Shown here: piece after piece, positions 10,317 through 24,000 of the stretch
How positions within the stretch are numbered: position 1 is the stretch's first letter
Layout: the number at the start of each line of letters is the position of its first letter
Assembly: GCA_004123355.1 (NCBI GenBank)
Contig: SCHM01000002.1
Span: 2,852,001 to 2,916,000 of the forward strand
Reading direction: 5' to 3'
Length of the DNA stretch: 64,000 nt
Origin: Amphirosellinia nigrospora
Taxonomy: Eukaryota; Ascomycota; Sordariomycetes; Xylariales; Xylariaceae
Notes under the pieces: model-generated
The model's database searches: none
What the model was told of the DNA's origin: nothing
Seen by the model: the letters and a program-made list of their open reading frames with translations, nothing else
Position numbers and translations under genes: made by a program

Positions 10317-13300
10317 AGATAACTGCCTTTAGTTATCTATTTTAGCTAGTATTTCTATAATAAAACTATTTATAATTTAGCTACTTTATTATTGCTTTTA
10401 GGCGCTTCCGATCGTTTTTTAGTATTGTTTAGCTAGCGTATTATAAGTTTATATAAAGTAACTATTATTGCTATACGCGGGAAATAAGTAGTTTTATTAT
10501 ATTTGTTTAATAGTTAAATTTTACTAAAGCTCTATAACTTATAAGTATTACTATAATAGCAACTTGTTATAGCTTATAGTCCGTTATAAAAAGGTTTTAT
10601 TTTATTGCTACGTTAGTATTTATAGTATTTAATTTCTAGGTGCGTAAGTTCGGATTAATTTTTTTTTTTTATAAGTAAGCTTTGATCTAGTTTTTAAAAG
10701 CTTTTAAACTATTAAAATAGTTTTTTATATAGTATTTTATAGTTTTTTATTAAGTTTTATTAGAATTCGACTTTTTTTTTCGGTTAAGTCCTTTATATAT
10801 TTAAAGATTTTAATAAGTAATTATTATTAAGGAGGTTAGGTACTAAATAAAAAGAAATAGCTACTATAGTTATTTAGCTTCGGTATTCGATTATAAATAT
10901 TTATAGCTGCTTATAATAAAGTAATTACGTTAGGGTATTATATGCTAGACTTTTTGTAATATAATTCGTTTAAAGTTTCCGTTTGTTTTTTTACTTTATT
11001 ATTGTTTCTAGGTTTTTTAAGTATAATAAGCTTAACTATAGATCTTTTGCTTTAGTACTACTAAATTATTTTATTATTTACGAACATGCTTTTATTATTG
11101 CTAATTTATTTTTTCGGGTACCCGAAAGTTTCCCCGATCTTAATAATTAGCAATATTATATTTAGAAAAATATATCGGGTATTATAACTATTTTATTTAT
11201 GCTATAGTATATTTATGTATATTAATATTTTTAGTTATATTATAAATATATAGTTTATTGCTTAACGCATTAGCGGTAGTAGTATTATAAGTTATAAGTT
11301 AGTAGTATTATTAATAGTAGCTTTATTAATTAATATTATTTATATTCTACTATAGCTTGCTATTATTAGGATAATTTTTAGGTGCTAATATTATTTATTG
11401 ATTTCGCGTATTAAAGTGTTAACTATAGCGTACTTTAGGTTAACATATATATTCTTAACTTTTTATAGTAATTTTAGTATTTCGGGGATTTTTAGGAGCA
11501 CTACTGCTTAATGTGCCGTTTTTGTAAGGTGTAAGGGGTTTCCAGGGGTCCGTTAATACTAGGCTATTTTATATAGTTTTTTTATATGTAATAAAATGCC
11601 TAGATTTATTAGGTTTTTAAATTTAATAGTAATTTATTATCGAACTTTAAAAATTTAAATATAGCTTATAGGTTTATACGGTTTAGTTATTACGGTAGTT
11701 TAATTAATTGCTTTTTTATGTTCGGTAATATTTGCGTTTAAGGTTGCGTTCTGTTATTAAAAAAGTTATTTCGGGAGGTTTCAATAGCTAATTAGCTAAT
11801 ACGTTTAATTTGCTTGTACGATATATTCGTATACTATAATGCTTAATAGTATTTAAAAATCGAACTATTCGTATTAGTTGTTTTAATTTGTTTTTATTAT
11901 AAATAATAATTTGTAGTTGGTATGGATAGTTATTTTTCCTCTTTTTATTTAATGTTTTTAGTGTTGTAGTGCTAATATAATAGCTAGAAGTTTTTGTTTT
12001 TATGCTAAATAATACGTTTAATAGTTATTTAGTTTTTAGAAAAGTATGCTATTAAATAAAGTGCTGTTTTTTTTTTATAAAGATATGGCTATATTAAGCA
12101 TGCTTTAACGTATAGTTAGCTAGAATCTGTATTTATTATAAAAAGTAACTTTTAGTTAAATGTTTTTATTAGTATTATAATTATTATATTTTTAATTGTT
12201 TGCTAGGCTTTTAGGCTTTTATGTTTAGTATAACTAGTTGGTTTTTTAGTTCTCTTATTAATGTTGTAAGTAGTGCTACAATTAGCGAATATTTATTAAT
12301 TAAATGCTTAAAATAGCTTGCTATATTTGCGAATCCGCGTATTTTAGTAGTTATTTTTAGTATCGGTTTATTTTTTATTGCGGCTATTTTTGCTAAGTTT
12401 GTTTTAATTTTTTCTTAAGATATATAAAATTTTAAGAATATATTTTAGTTAACGAATATTAGGGTTTTTGCAGGGTTAATTATTATGCTATACTGCGCTA
12501 GTTATTTGAATAGTATATAGTACTATTAATATAGTTTTTCCCTTGTTTTTCTTTAAATATAGATATTATTGAGTAGGCTTGCTAGCTATTTTTTAAAAGG
12601 CTTTACGATTTTTTTTATTAGGGCTTAAAAAGTGGCTAGTACGTTGTAAAGTCTAAAAAGCATAATTAGCTATTTGTATATTCTAAAAGATATTACAAAT
12701 GCTGTTTTTTGCAGTGGGGCTATATATTTTATATACTAGTATTTATTTTTAAGATTTACGAAAATATATTATTTATAATTTGTGGCTTTTTGTATTTAGT
12801 CCGTAGCGTTTAGTAACAGGTAGGCTTGCTTTTTTATAACTTTATTTAGTTTTTTATAATTGTAATAAAATCGTTTATAATATTTTTTAATTATTAAAGT
12901 TAAGCTTAGTGGTTTCGCTAGGTTTTTTCGGGGTTAATAGTATTAGCGCGCTTTATAGTCTTATATTTTTTTAATATAAATATTTAAGTATGCTTTAACG
13001 AATTTTTTTATAGCTTTTTTTTGTACAAGCTATACTTATAAAGTAATAGTTTTATTAGTGGGCTATCTTTAGTATCGATGTAATATTTTATGCGTGCTAT
13101 AATATTAATACGTTGTTTAGCTAGATTAAATAGGCCGAGGAATCGTTTTATTAGTTTTATTTGTTTGTTTGCTATTTAAAGGTTCTTTAGCGTTTTTATA
13201 TTAGGTTATTTTTTTTTCTTTTGTTTTTTCGTGTTATAAGTTATTTTGTAGCTATACTAGCTAATAACCGTTTTAAGGGTTTAAATAAAAGTGCTCTGTT

Positions 13301-15575
13301 AAATTTCGTTAGCTTAATTGTTTTAGTATCTTTTATATAGCCGAAAACGCTACCTTATTTATAGAAAATATGCTTTTTTAAAGTTACGTTATTAAAAAAC
13401 GTACGGTTTGGCATAACGTTTTTAATTATAGTTTAAAGTTTATAATACTTTTTATTATTATAAACTATGCTATAATTTTATAGTTTTTTATAACTATTAG
13501 TTTAATTTTTCCGATACTATATATAGTGCTTTATTTTTATAATTTATAAGGCTAAAGCTTTAAAGCTAATAATTGCAAAATATAATAGTTTATATAATTA
13601 TAGTCCTAAATATTATAATATATTGCTGTTGTTTAGTCGGGCTTAAAATAAGTTATAGCGGTTGTTATAACTATGCTTTAATTTATTTTTTTTTAGGGTT
13701 ATTTTATTGCTTTTGTTTAATTTAATTATAAATAGGGCTATTTTAAGCTTTATTAAATAGATTTTCTAGTTTTTAGTTAATCCGGTTGTTTTTTAAGCGT
13801 TTTATAGCATTTTGTTCGAGTTTTTCGGGGTTTTCGTTATTATTTTCCGTAAAGTATTTATTTTTTACAGCTTACTTTTAAAAAACTTATATTTAGTTTT
13901 AAATTTTTCGAATTTAATAGTTAGGTTATTGCGGTATAGCGTATTTTTAATTATAACGGATTAGCCGGACTAGCTTTATAGTTTTGTTATTTTAAGCTAT
14001 TATATTTTTTCGTAGTAATTTTAGCCTAGTAGTTAAGCTTGCTATAGTTAATATATTTTTACTATTTTTTGCTAGTACTTATTTATAGTTTATTGTTCTA
14101 TATTATTGTTGTTAACTTTGGTAATACGGCTAATTTTCCGGCTATTAGTACAAAAGTTTAAAATAGTAAGCATTAGCGCTTTTAGGGTTATTTCTATATT
14201 ATCGATTAACTAAATCTAACTTACGCAGGTTTGTTTGCTGTGCTTTTAGTAATATTATAATTATAATAAAGTACTATTATACTTTAGAATTATACGGTAA
14301 TTCGGGATATTATAGATTTTCGGTTTTACGGAAGTTATAATAATTATTTCTAATACTTATATTGCTTTTTTATAATTTAGCTTATATTTTATTCTTTGCT
14401 AAAACGCTTTATATTAAGCTAAATATTTAAGGCATATATAGTAAGTTTATTAATTATAACGTTATATATTTGCTAAATATTTCGGGTACTTTTTAGCAAT
14501 TAATAAAAAGCTTCTTGTAGTTTTTAAAAATAGCTTATATATATTTGTTTTAAGCTAGCAATAGTTCTATAAATACTGTTAAAAAGCTATGCAATACATT
14601 ATAAATACTTAGTATTTAAATTATTATTTCTAAAAAATCGATCTAATAGCTGCTATATTGTTATTTTTAATAAATAGCACTACTTGTTAGAAATTATTTA
14701 TTAATTTAAGTATAATTTTTTTAGTCTAATTCGTAAAGCATTAAAGCTTATATTAGTTGTATTTAAATTTAGCGTATTTTATTTAGCGTTATATAATCGG
14801 CTCGAATTAAATATAGATTAAATAGTATAATTATTTTATTTTTTTTTTATATTTGTTTAGTTTAATAATATTGCTTGCTAAGAATACGTTAGGAAAAATA
14901 GCTTAAATTCGCTGTTTTTATCAGGTTTAAGTAAAATTTAGGCCTTTATATTTTATAAATTTAATAATAAGTTTTCTAATCTTTTTAATTATACTAGTTA
15001 ATTATTATATATATGCTTTATTTGTTTTTTTAGCGCTTGTAAGTACGTATAAAAAGTTTACTATTATTCTTATTAGTATACCCGCTAGAGCTGGTAGCGC
15101 TGGGGTTATTGCTAGTTTATTTATACCTATTAGTATAATTATAATATTGCTACTTTAGTTTTATAGACTTAGTTTTAGAAACTTTTTTTATTTCTGTTAG
15201 TATAGCTTCGAATTATAGGTTTATTTTATTTTTAGTTAGTTGATTTGCTTAGCTACGTTAATTACTAACGCGTTAATACAAGTATTATAGCTTATTATAT
15301 TTATAGCTAGTAGGACGTTTATTAGGTTATCCGACGCTAAGCTGCTTATATCTATTATAGAACCGCTACTTTTTGCTTCGAAATAAGCTCCCGTAAAGTC
15401 CGCTATTATAACAGGATAAATATTACAAAGTATACTTCTTAGGATAGGTTTCGACAAAATGTTTAATTAGCGTAATTGTAAGGTTAAATCTTTGCAGGTT
15501 AGTTAGCTACAAAGTTATCTATAATCGCGCAACTAGTTTTAAATAAAGCTGTAAAGCTACGCAAATAGCTATTTA

Positions 15576-15777
15576 TACGTGCTTATTAACCTATATTAAA
15601 TAACTTACGGGGCTTTTACTATTACGGTTTAGGCTGTATAGATTAAGTCTTAATATATTAAATTAGTTAATTAAATAAAGGCTAAGTCTTTCTGGTGGGC
15701 TAAATACTTATAGCTGTAGGGTGGGGCTGGCTTGCAGTGCCCGCCAGGGCTCTGCCAGTCGCCACCCTGGAGCCACA
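15576..15777 (-). repeat. LTR at the 5' side of the element
   Basis: About 202 bp. The outer GC-rich half (CAGTGCCCGCCAGGGCTCTG core) is almost unchanged relative to the other LTR; the half facing the interior is RIP-altered. Confidence 0.85.
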
Positions 15778-15783
15778 AGCTTA
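15778..15783. repeat. target-site duplication AGCTTA, right
   Basis: Matches 10088-10093 exactly and directly abuts the LTR end. Confidence 0.75.
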
Positions 15784-16095
15784 GCCCAGAACTCCCATCG
15801 ATGTTGCAAGGTCATTTCACAAAATACATGGCAACTGCAAGGATAGAGTGATCGTTTTATTATGGAAAAGTAGGAGCTATTCAGGTCGTCGTAGTCTTGG
15901 TCCGGTACCTTCATAAATAACTACATCGCCCGTATAAGCCCATGCGTTGACGCTTGATTCATATTAAATCTATGCACCATTATCCAATGCAGCAATATAC
16001 TAGCCGATTTGAAATTCTAGGTTTCCCTTTTAGAAGCCCACAATCTTCCTTGTCATGGTCTTATCCATATAGGAAAGCCTAGAAACTGGCGGTAG
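15784..16095. other. right flank of the LTR element
   Basis: A minus-strand open stretch (MKVPDQDYDDLNSSYFSIIK, from 15914) runs into the LTR. It looks protein-like, but the sequence beyond the left target-site duplication does not continue it. I assign no gene. Confidence 0.3.
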
Positions 16096-17049
16096 TCATG
16101 CCACGACTCCGCGACCGTCGCTCCCGATTCCAAATTGCCAGGCCGAAGCAACAGCCATGATAGCCCATCTGTCCCCAAGGCTGCCATCTGCGCCAGACCC
16201 GAGGAACTGGAAGCGCAAGACTCTAGCCACGAACATACTAGCCGCAACCCATACAGCGACTACCTCCTTTCCATCGTCGCTATGACCCGGGCGCTATTGC
16301 TTCGGCTCTTCCTCCTTTTCGTCGTCGTCGTCGTAGGATCCGGATGAGCAGACGACATGCGCACGAGCTTCTAACCGAGTGTCGACCTCCTAAAGCCTCG
16401 ACCTCGGCGCCGCTGCTGTGCCGCCACTCGAAGTGCTCCCGTCGCCCATCCGACACCGCTGTCTCTATGTCAAAGCTTAAAACCCGCGTGAGTGGGCCGA
16501 CAGACTCGAGGAGCTCGTGAGACGCTGGAAACGGATCCCTTGCCGTGCGGGTAGTGTGATGCCTGCCGAGCGGCTGAGGGGTTCATGGTTTACGAATGCT
16601 AAAGGTGGCGCTGTTTGATGGACTTGTCTTAGTACTATTCCACTGGCTCTATACATACTGAGTATGAGTGAATGGAGAGAGGCGTGTGTATGTATGTGTG
16701 TGTGTGTGTTGTGTGTGATTCGGGTGTTGGTCAAACATACTATCCTCCGAAACGCCATTATAGATTATTAACTCCGGCTTTGACAACAACGAAGAGTGCG
16801 TCGAGACGGCGTACAGTGGGAGATACTGGCTTTCGCCGATAAGGTAGTGTCGCGTAGCTTGGCAATACATGCAAAATGTCGGCGGGAAGATGTGCGTCGC
16901 CGCGACGTTGCTGCTGCCGCTCTGAGAATATACGGGAATCGTCGACGTATTGGTAGAATGACGCCCGTGTCGGCTTCATTTCCGAGGCCTACCGCGCCCG
17001 TGGCCTCTGCGTACGAGGGCGGAGGGTCCTCGTATGCTCGTGGTATCAT
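16096..17049 (-). CDS. probable fungus-specific hypothetical protein, frame broken
   Basis: An ATG at 17049 opens MIPRAYEDPPPSYAEATGA; a PPPSYAEAT-type start is common in fungal hypothetical proteins. Further on, in changing frames, are YVDDSRIFSE, LLESVGPLTRVLSFDIETAV, SDGRREHFEWRHSSGAEVEA, an acidic run SYDDDDEKEEEP from a CGT repeat, then DDGKEVVAVWVAASMFVARV and FQFLGSGADGSLGDRWAIMA, ending at a stop at 16096. From memory this order (Pro-rich N-terminus, central basic/acidic linker, C-terminal EVVAVW...GELG...VMAV block) matches a family of uncharacterised filamentous-fungal proteins with no function that I know. A GT-AG intron carrying the TG repeat at 16680-16720 is likely. At least three frame changes are needed, so boundaries are approximate. 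Confidence 0.45.
16678..16722. repeat. TG-rich microsatellite
   Basis: An interrupted (TG)n/(TGTA)n tract, probably intronic in the gene on the minus strand. Confidence 0.8.
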
Positions 17050-20000
17050 CTTGTAGGTTGATCTGCCCCTTCTTCTTAACATCCTAAAGCTGTTGGTGGC
17101 TGTCCTCTAAATCTGATGAAAGTAGCTAGTCCTAGGAAAGGTGCAAGATATTGGGTTCCCATCTTGCGTGTCTGCATTGATATTACGTGAGGAGAAGGAG
17201 GTTGAGGGAGAGTATGTAGTTCGGTATTTGAGTAGTCTTAGGTATCTAGGTGCCTTTGAAAGTATGTGCATTTTTACAGACGAGTCTACTCGTGCTTGAT
17301 GCTCTTAAATGAAAACTATCGGCATAGGTAATTGTACGTGCCTACGATGGAAAGGGCCCTCGACTTACATCTTACCGTCCCATCGCACTTGACTTACACA
17401 CATAGCCTTTGTGCCTGCTTATTCTTGTGCGGACGATGGCACAACTTTAAAGAGAGCGCCATTTGAACTATCTAAGTTTAAACGCTATGGGTACGATCCG
17501 TCGTATCACGGTCGATATTCCATGTTGTTGTAGCCAACCACCTATGCAAGGACATATTTGATAGATTAACCTAGCCCCCTCCCGCTTCTATACTCAATTC
17601 CTCGACATATGTCAGGGCCTCATGGTATATTGACATCTGCCGTTGCGCGGAAAGTCTAGTAGCCTCCAATGCTTAGCTTTTGGCTATATACATTCGGGCC
17701 CTTTGTTCTTAGTGTCCCGGATCCTGTAGAGTTTAGTGAAGCCGGGACAAGCGAAGCTTATGGGGTCCGGGCGAGTTATCGTGAGACCAAGCGGTGCCTT
17801 GTGATAATTCATAATCCGAAAGTCATAGGCTCCCTTGCTTTAATGCTTGTGTGATTATATACTGAATGCAGGTGTTTAGTTGCTTTGGATACTTTCGTGC
17901 CTTTGATAATCGGCTCTACTAGACCACTATCCTAGTAGGTATGGAAAAGTCACCTGCTACGCTGATCATCGGAATTCACGAATGGGGCCAGGAGCCCATG
18001 CTACCCTTATCCCGCTCTTTTCCATAAGAGTGTGTTGATGGATCAATTCCTTTGGCGGAGGACTCGAGAGTGAGATACGGCACGACTGGATCGGGGTGGT
18101 TTCTTCAGGGGCTGGCGGGGGTGCCAACGCGTTATTCTTGTCGCCGCAATTATTTTAACACTTTCGAGGGTGGGAATGTAGTTATAAATCGGAATCATTT
18201 TTTCTTTCGGTATTGAAGTGTCCAGTACCTTACTCTGCTCGGGTCGACGTACTCCTCACTTTGCGTGAGGGGGCCCTTGAGGTGAATCTCCTGGACTTGA
18301 CGCTTAGCAGAGACGAGGTTAGTCGCCACAGAGACTAGGCAGATAAACCACGCTCGTGACGATACTCAGTCTTATTATCGGCTTGCTATCGGGAGTCGGT
18401 GAAGTTAGTAGTGTCTATCTATGACGAGCAAAGCATAATGATTTCATACATCTACTATAGCTCCCAGCAACTACAAACATATAAAATTCTGATTCTATCT
18501 AGGGCTCCTTGAGTTTTAGGTTCCAAGTCAAGTAATAGAGTACTTCAGTTGACAAATCTCGCCGTTTATGGACTTCGGTCGATGACTTTACTCCCATGCG
18601 CTGCCTACATAGACATGAACATTCTTTGCTCTAGGAGCGATAGGGCCCAACACGTTCAATTCAGCGCCATTCAACCCATGACGCTAACTACATAGTCTTC
18701 ATGGCACTCGGCCATTTAGCTTAATATTGATTGCTAAAGCTTTAGTCTAGCACAAGGTATGGTAACATAGCCCGGGTATGAGTGTACCCCCATGCGGGCA
18801 TAACATTACACTATATTGTTATAATCACAGTCTTATGAATACATTCCCAAGGGAGCCAATAAGGAAGCTTGTGCCCTTTCATATTTGTCTACCGTGAGAA
18901 TATCCAAAGCGGAAGGTCTTCTACTTGGGCCTACACTCCCGGCTTAATACACCCGTAGTATCAATATCTACTGAAGGGAGACAATTAAATGTTACGCTAC
19001 TCGGCGAAAAAGACCTAGGCCCTCGGCGCCTACGATATCCCACGACCTATGACAGATTAATGCGGCGGGCGTAATAGATTACAGACAGCCAGTCAATCAA
19101 CCAGATCGGCAGGTCAATTGAACGATAAACAGATCGATCGACCGATGTTCGGAAGCGCGGGACAGCTGGGAGGGAGGCCAATGTTCGATGCAACGTTCTC
19201 GCCATTCTAATCCAAGCAAGGCAAATGTTGGGCGTGCCGCGAGGAGGAATGTAGTGTCGGCCAAGCGCAGCACGCTAAAAAGAAAGGAGCGATAGGGCAA
19301 AACTTCTTGACAGAATGTGATGCTGTATTGATTCAGGCAGCAACACGATGATAATGGCAAACTAGATGGTTTCAAAATTAATCAGCCCCTCTTCCTACAC
19401 GATAGATATAGTACTCGCCGGTCATTTACGAGCCAATATTGGACGTATGGGAAAGAGATTCTTAACGCCACGGGTAGGCCTGTGGACGGGTATCGACATC
19501 ACAGCATCAGCTGTCAGGTCTGGATGCAAAGTCTCCGCAGAACCTAAGAGATACAAGGGGCTGACACGGTCGCGGTAGGCAAGGGGGCAACGGATCGTGC
19601 TTTCGGGTAGTTGCTGTTCTGCCTCCTCGATCTTCTGCGTGGTTCTATCACACGTGTACTCGCATGTATTAGGTGAAGGTAAATTGGAAAAAAGGGGGTT
19701 GGAGGGAGGCTATTCCCAATGATTGGATGCTATGGGGTTGTGACATGTCATAGAAACTAGTTGCGTGAAATATGCTCAGATAGACCCGACGCCGTTCTCA
19801 AGGACCGGCCGTGGCATTTACTTTGGGTTTTGGAGGATAATAGCACGTTCGGTCCGGTCTCTATTCCGAAACCAAATCTAGGCAGAGCTTTCTGCACGCC
19901 CTTGGCGGCTTCTTGCAGATGTAACCGGCGAGAACGAGTGAACAATATCGGGTAGCTGTGTTAGGGACAATTTGCACATATTTCGTAAACTGTCCGTGTC

Positions 20001-23000
20001 TCGCAAAGGCCAGCTCGCCGATAGGCAAGTTTGGTTGCCTTGCTATCATAACCTTGGACGCCTTATCTCGTTTTTTTTCACGAGGTTGTTTCACCTCCCC
20101 GCAGATCATGAGAGGCTATGGCTTGGTGCTCACGTATCACGACCGGGCGATGCTTGACTCGAAACTGAGGTAGTGCCGCCGGCAACCTCTACTGCATGCC
20201 ACGAGTGGTCCTCAGATACGCCGGTACTTTCACTCTGCATATGAGGCAAAGCGGAGGCCAGGGCGTACCACTCACTGTTCTAAGAACTCGACTGTTTCCC
20301 TCACACCAAGGGCCAATCTGACTTACCTAGTTAATTTAAGGGATAGTAAAAATTTTCAAACGTAACCGAACGGTTATCATTGTAGCAGGTGTGTGTCCAT
20401 CACCAACACAATACCAGGTACCTATACATCTCACGGAGTTTCTCACGTCACAGTGCTATGCTGCTGTCAGTTGATCATAAGTGGGCATGCCGTTCACCTT
20501 AATCGGCGGATGTGCCGCTCAGCTAAGCCAATGTGAGCATGGAATCTGACTTCATTCCTTTCACCTTGTCCCAAAGCGTCAGCACCACGGCTCTGGAACA
20601 TGGATTTTCAAGGATTATACAGATCACACTACAGGCCTCCTTGCCAGCGGCTGGCAGCGGCTTGCCCCTAACTGGGAGGATACAGCATAGGAACACTGCA
20701 GTTGATTGTGAGACATGGCTAACACTCCCCTTACTTCTTCTCATTCTTGATCCTATTGCACTTGCCCGAAAGATACAAACAGGCTGTAATGTAATTTCGT
20801 GGCACATGCGATGTTAGCACCAACAGTCCAATCCTCTCAATAACTTTAGATCCTTTGCTACATTACCATCACCCTATGTGTCGTTTTGCATATGCGGTTC
20901 ACTAACTTAAGAAACTTGACCGGAGAGCGAGTTTGCTGCTAGGTTGTAAACAGTAAGGACCTGCACCCGTCCCGAGAGATTGGTGTTGGCTATCAAACAG
21001 TCAAGACGAAAGTACAATTCCCTGGGTCAGCACGACGGGTGTGTCAAGTCACGCCGGCTTCGAGCCTCGGGAGGGGGGTGAATGAGAAACAATAGTGTAT
21101 TCACGGGCTATATGTATACTGTATCTAGAAGCATCTATAACCGAAAGTGGCAGCAACGTAAATCTTAAGTCTAGGTCCCAGGTGAGCGCCAAATCTGGCT
21201 CTGCCTGGGGCTTGGAAATCGCCAAGCTTTTTTTCGTTCGGCACGCTACAAAAGGCCGTTTCAACGAGAGTGAAGGGACTTGTGTGTAATGAACGGGCAA
21301 AAGAAGTGGTACAAGAGCGTTACCACGCCGCCGGCGCGCGTGGCGGCCAATGGCATCAACAACAGAAGCAACAATCCTACGAGATCTTCAAAAGTAATTC
21401 GGTGGCTTGCTAGTTCTTGCCCTGTCCGTCGGGAGCTGCTCGTCTCCGTTCTAGCCTTACCATAGACGATGCGGCCAGGCCAACTCCGAATGGGTGTGGA
21501 TAGTAATCTTGATGGGGCGTGAGGAAACTCAGCTCTTGATCGTGAGTCATGAGTGGCCAGTGTATATATATCCCCCCTCCCTCCGTAGGGCACTACGCCT
21601 GTTCTGCAGGAAAGTGGCACAGCAATAAATGTGTGTGGTGTGGTTCCAATGGTTCCAGTCCCGAATTGTGGTGCAAAAAAAAAAAAAAGTTCGAGAACAC
21701 AATTTCAAGAATTCGTACCAACAGCATCAATACCCCCTGTGACGAACTCCTAACCCTAACCTAAATAGCTCAAGGTCTTTTCGGCTACTCTCGGTAAGCG
21801 AAGCTATGATCGATTGACTACATTGTATACGGAGTACTCTTAAAAGCATTATACGATGCTAAGGTCGGGTCATTTGCACTGATACACAAATTAAACCGCC
21901 GGTTCTGGACCGTCGATTCATAACATTTGTAAATGAGAACGGGTCTAACCCAATTGCACATGAACTCGATTTTATGCGAAATCGATGTATTTCTTTTTTG
22001 TCTTCCATTTGGAGTGTAATGTATATTGGCTTGGTATAATAGTTCATGCAGGTTAGGTACACACCCATGCTAGGCGAGAACAGCAAAAGAAGGAGACAAT
22101 AACAAATAAGTTGGCCAGGACAGAGGGAAGGAAGAGCATCGTGTCGTACGGAGCAGAGAAAAGAAAGGTTCACGCAATCTCTCGCACAGCATACTGGCGA
22201 TAGACGCATCACCCGTTACAGTATTCCGTACAGCGGCAGCTGATGCAGTGCGACGGCTAATGAACCCAGTGAGCACAGAAATGACGGCAGTGCAGTATAG
22301 TGACAGTGTATATCCGGCGAGGATGGCGTCACTGTCTTCCCACCTTGCCTCAGTTGTTCTCGATCTCAACGTAGATGCAGAGCGTCGTAGTTACAGGTTT
22401 CTGTGACGTCTCGGAACGACGACTGGTGGGGGAAAAAGGCAGGCAGGGAAAGAGACTGCGACAGCTGCAACAGGTCACAAGGTCAGTACCGTTCCATCCC
22501 ACGCAGCGAAAGAGGTTCCATTGCGATACCTGGTCACAGTCGTGCAGTTTGATAGGTCACCCCCAGAACTGTCCTGTCGCTGGGTTTGTGGCATGCCTAG
22601 CACCCATGGAACGCCGAGGCCCTGGCCTGTTGGATCGGAATGGGGGGATACCATTCCTTCAGAACCAGCGCCTTGGGAGTTGGAAAAGGCCAGAACTGCT
22701 ATGCTTGACGAATTTGGTTAAGGTGCCGCGCTCACTTACCTGGGCAGTGCATAACAAGACCGCGATAAACAAATCTATACTATAAACAACCGTTGAGGAT
22801 CATCAGCTTGCCTTGTGGAAATGATATGATATGGTTCCATTGTCTCTTGAATGAAATGCCATATTGCGCAAACGTCGGTAAATACTGTTACGCATTACAC
22901 TAAAAAACTGCAACTGGACTATTTCAGTTACCAAACCCTGCAACTGGCAGCCTGGAGTCTGGGGAAATTCTGGGATTACCCCTGTGTTCTGGGGTTTGAG

Positions 23001-24000
23001 GACGCAGAAGCCAGGCTCTCATCCACGAGACAATTTACCCATTTGAAACGACATTAGCCCCCTCAACATTTGTTGGATCTTCACGATGTGTCTCCGATTG
23101 GCGCTACGAGCTTCTTGTATACAGATCCATACCTCATCAAGCCATGAAAAGTTGGATAATAAACGTACAACTAAAGTAGCAGTAACACTATTCAAGGGGG
23201 AGTTACTGGCAGATAAACCTTTTGGAAGAGGTCAGCGTAATTATATTGTAAATTTACTGCGTATAAGCCAATTGTTAATACAGCTATTGGTCTTGATTCT
23301 TTCGCACGTTGCTTCCCTTGCCCCAAACCCTGAAAATGCATAGGAACTTCTGAATTACTCAAGCGTCTGATACTAGGTCAGCTTCTGCATGGTGATCATT
23401 ATTTGAATAGCTGGAACACAAAACGCGGGGGCTCAGCGTCGCGCTTCTATTTGCCAGCTGCACGACTCCGCCATAGTGCCTACACGAGCGTGTGTGTGTC
23501 ACGACAAAGTCTTGTTATCATATGTAGGACCCTCTCAATATACAATGGGCATGTGCTCTATCACAAAATCACAAAGGGCGAAGTCGGCTTACTTCTCGGC
23601 GATGGCTTTGCATGAAAGCCTCCGATTATCTTCGTTAAAGTAGGTATCTGTACACTGCGACGATAATAATGGGGTGGCGCTAACATCAAGTCTACATCAA
23701 CAGGAAAGCGAGCACTTCGAGGAGTAGCATCCTTGCATACAGGAACTACACCAGATACGCAAAGCCCTGATCTACATGCATGCCCAACTAGGTACAGTAG
23801 TGTACAAGTAGCTGATAGGGAAATCACATAGTAATACCCACAGGATCACAACGAAGGATGGAGTACGTCACTTATAATCAAGCGTATAGTCACTTAGCTT
23901 AGCGAGGACCCAGGCGGGCGTTGTAGCCCAGCATCGGGAGCGGCCTAGCCTGGTCAAGCGGGACTCATCGCTCGGTTATCTTGGGATGGGCACTTTCTAT
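17050..24000. other. gene-poor stretch
   Basis: I found no conserved domain, tRNA or transposon end. Open frames are under 140 codons and mostly overlap on opposite strands. Notable simple sequences are the A14 run at 21675-21688 and a short CCTAACCCTAACCTAAA stretch near 21746. One protein-like stretch ends PWELEKARTAMLDEFG (about 22521-22721, +), without recognisable family. Given the indel errors in this assembly, a fragmented gene could be missed. Confidence 0.4.

Larger units (their letters stand above)
10094..15777 (-). mobile_element. LTR retrotransposon fossil, RIP-destroyed
   Basis: A 5.7 kb element is bounded by two direct repeats of about 200 bp that begin TGTGGCTCC and end GCACGCA or its altered form on the minus strand, the TG...CA form of LTRs. 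AGCTTA target duplications flank it. A purine tract on the minus strand beside the 10.3 kb LTR is in the place of a polypurine tract, giving minus orientation. The interior is extremely AT-rich on both strands, poor in CpA-type context, and has no usable open frame; this is the signature of RIP. Its gag and pol regions cannot be told apart, so I do not assign it to Ty1/copia or Ty3/gypsy. It is broken beyond counting. LTR divergence is dominated by RIP and cannot date it. Confidence 0.85.

Noticed and set aside
10300-15575. Short open frames inside the AT-rich region, such as 73 codons at 15457-15236 (-)
   Set aside because: They are chance openings in RIP-mutated sequence and are not annotated as genes.
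21743-21764. CCTAACCCTAACCTAAA, similar to the TTAGGG telomere repeat
   Set aside because: Fewer than three units and imperfect; too short to argue for an internal telomere scar.
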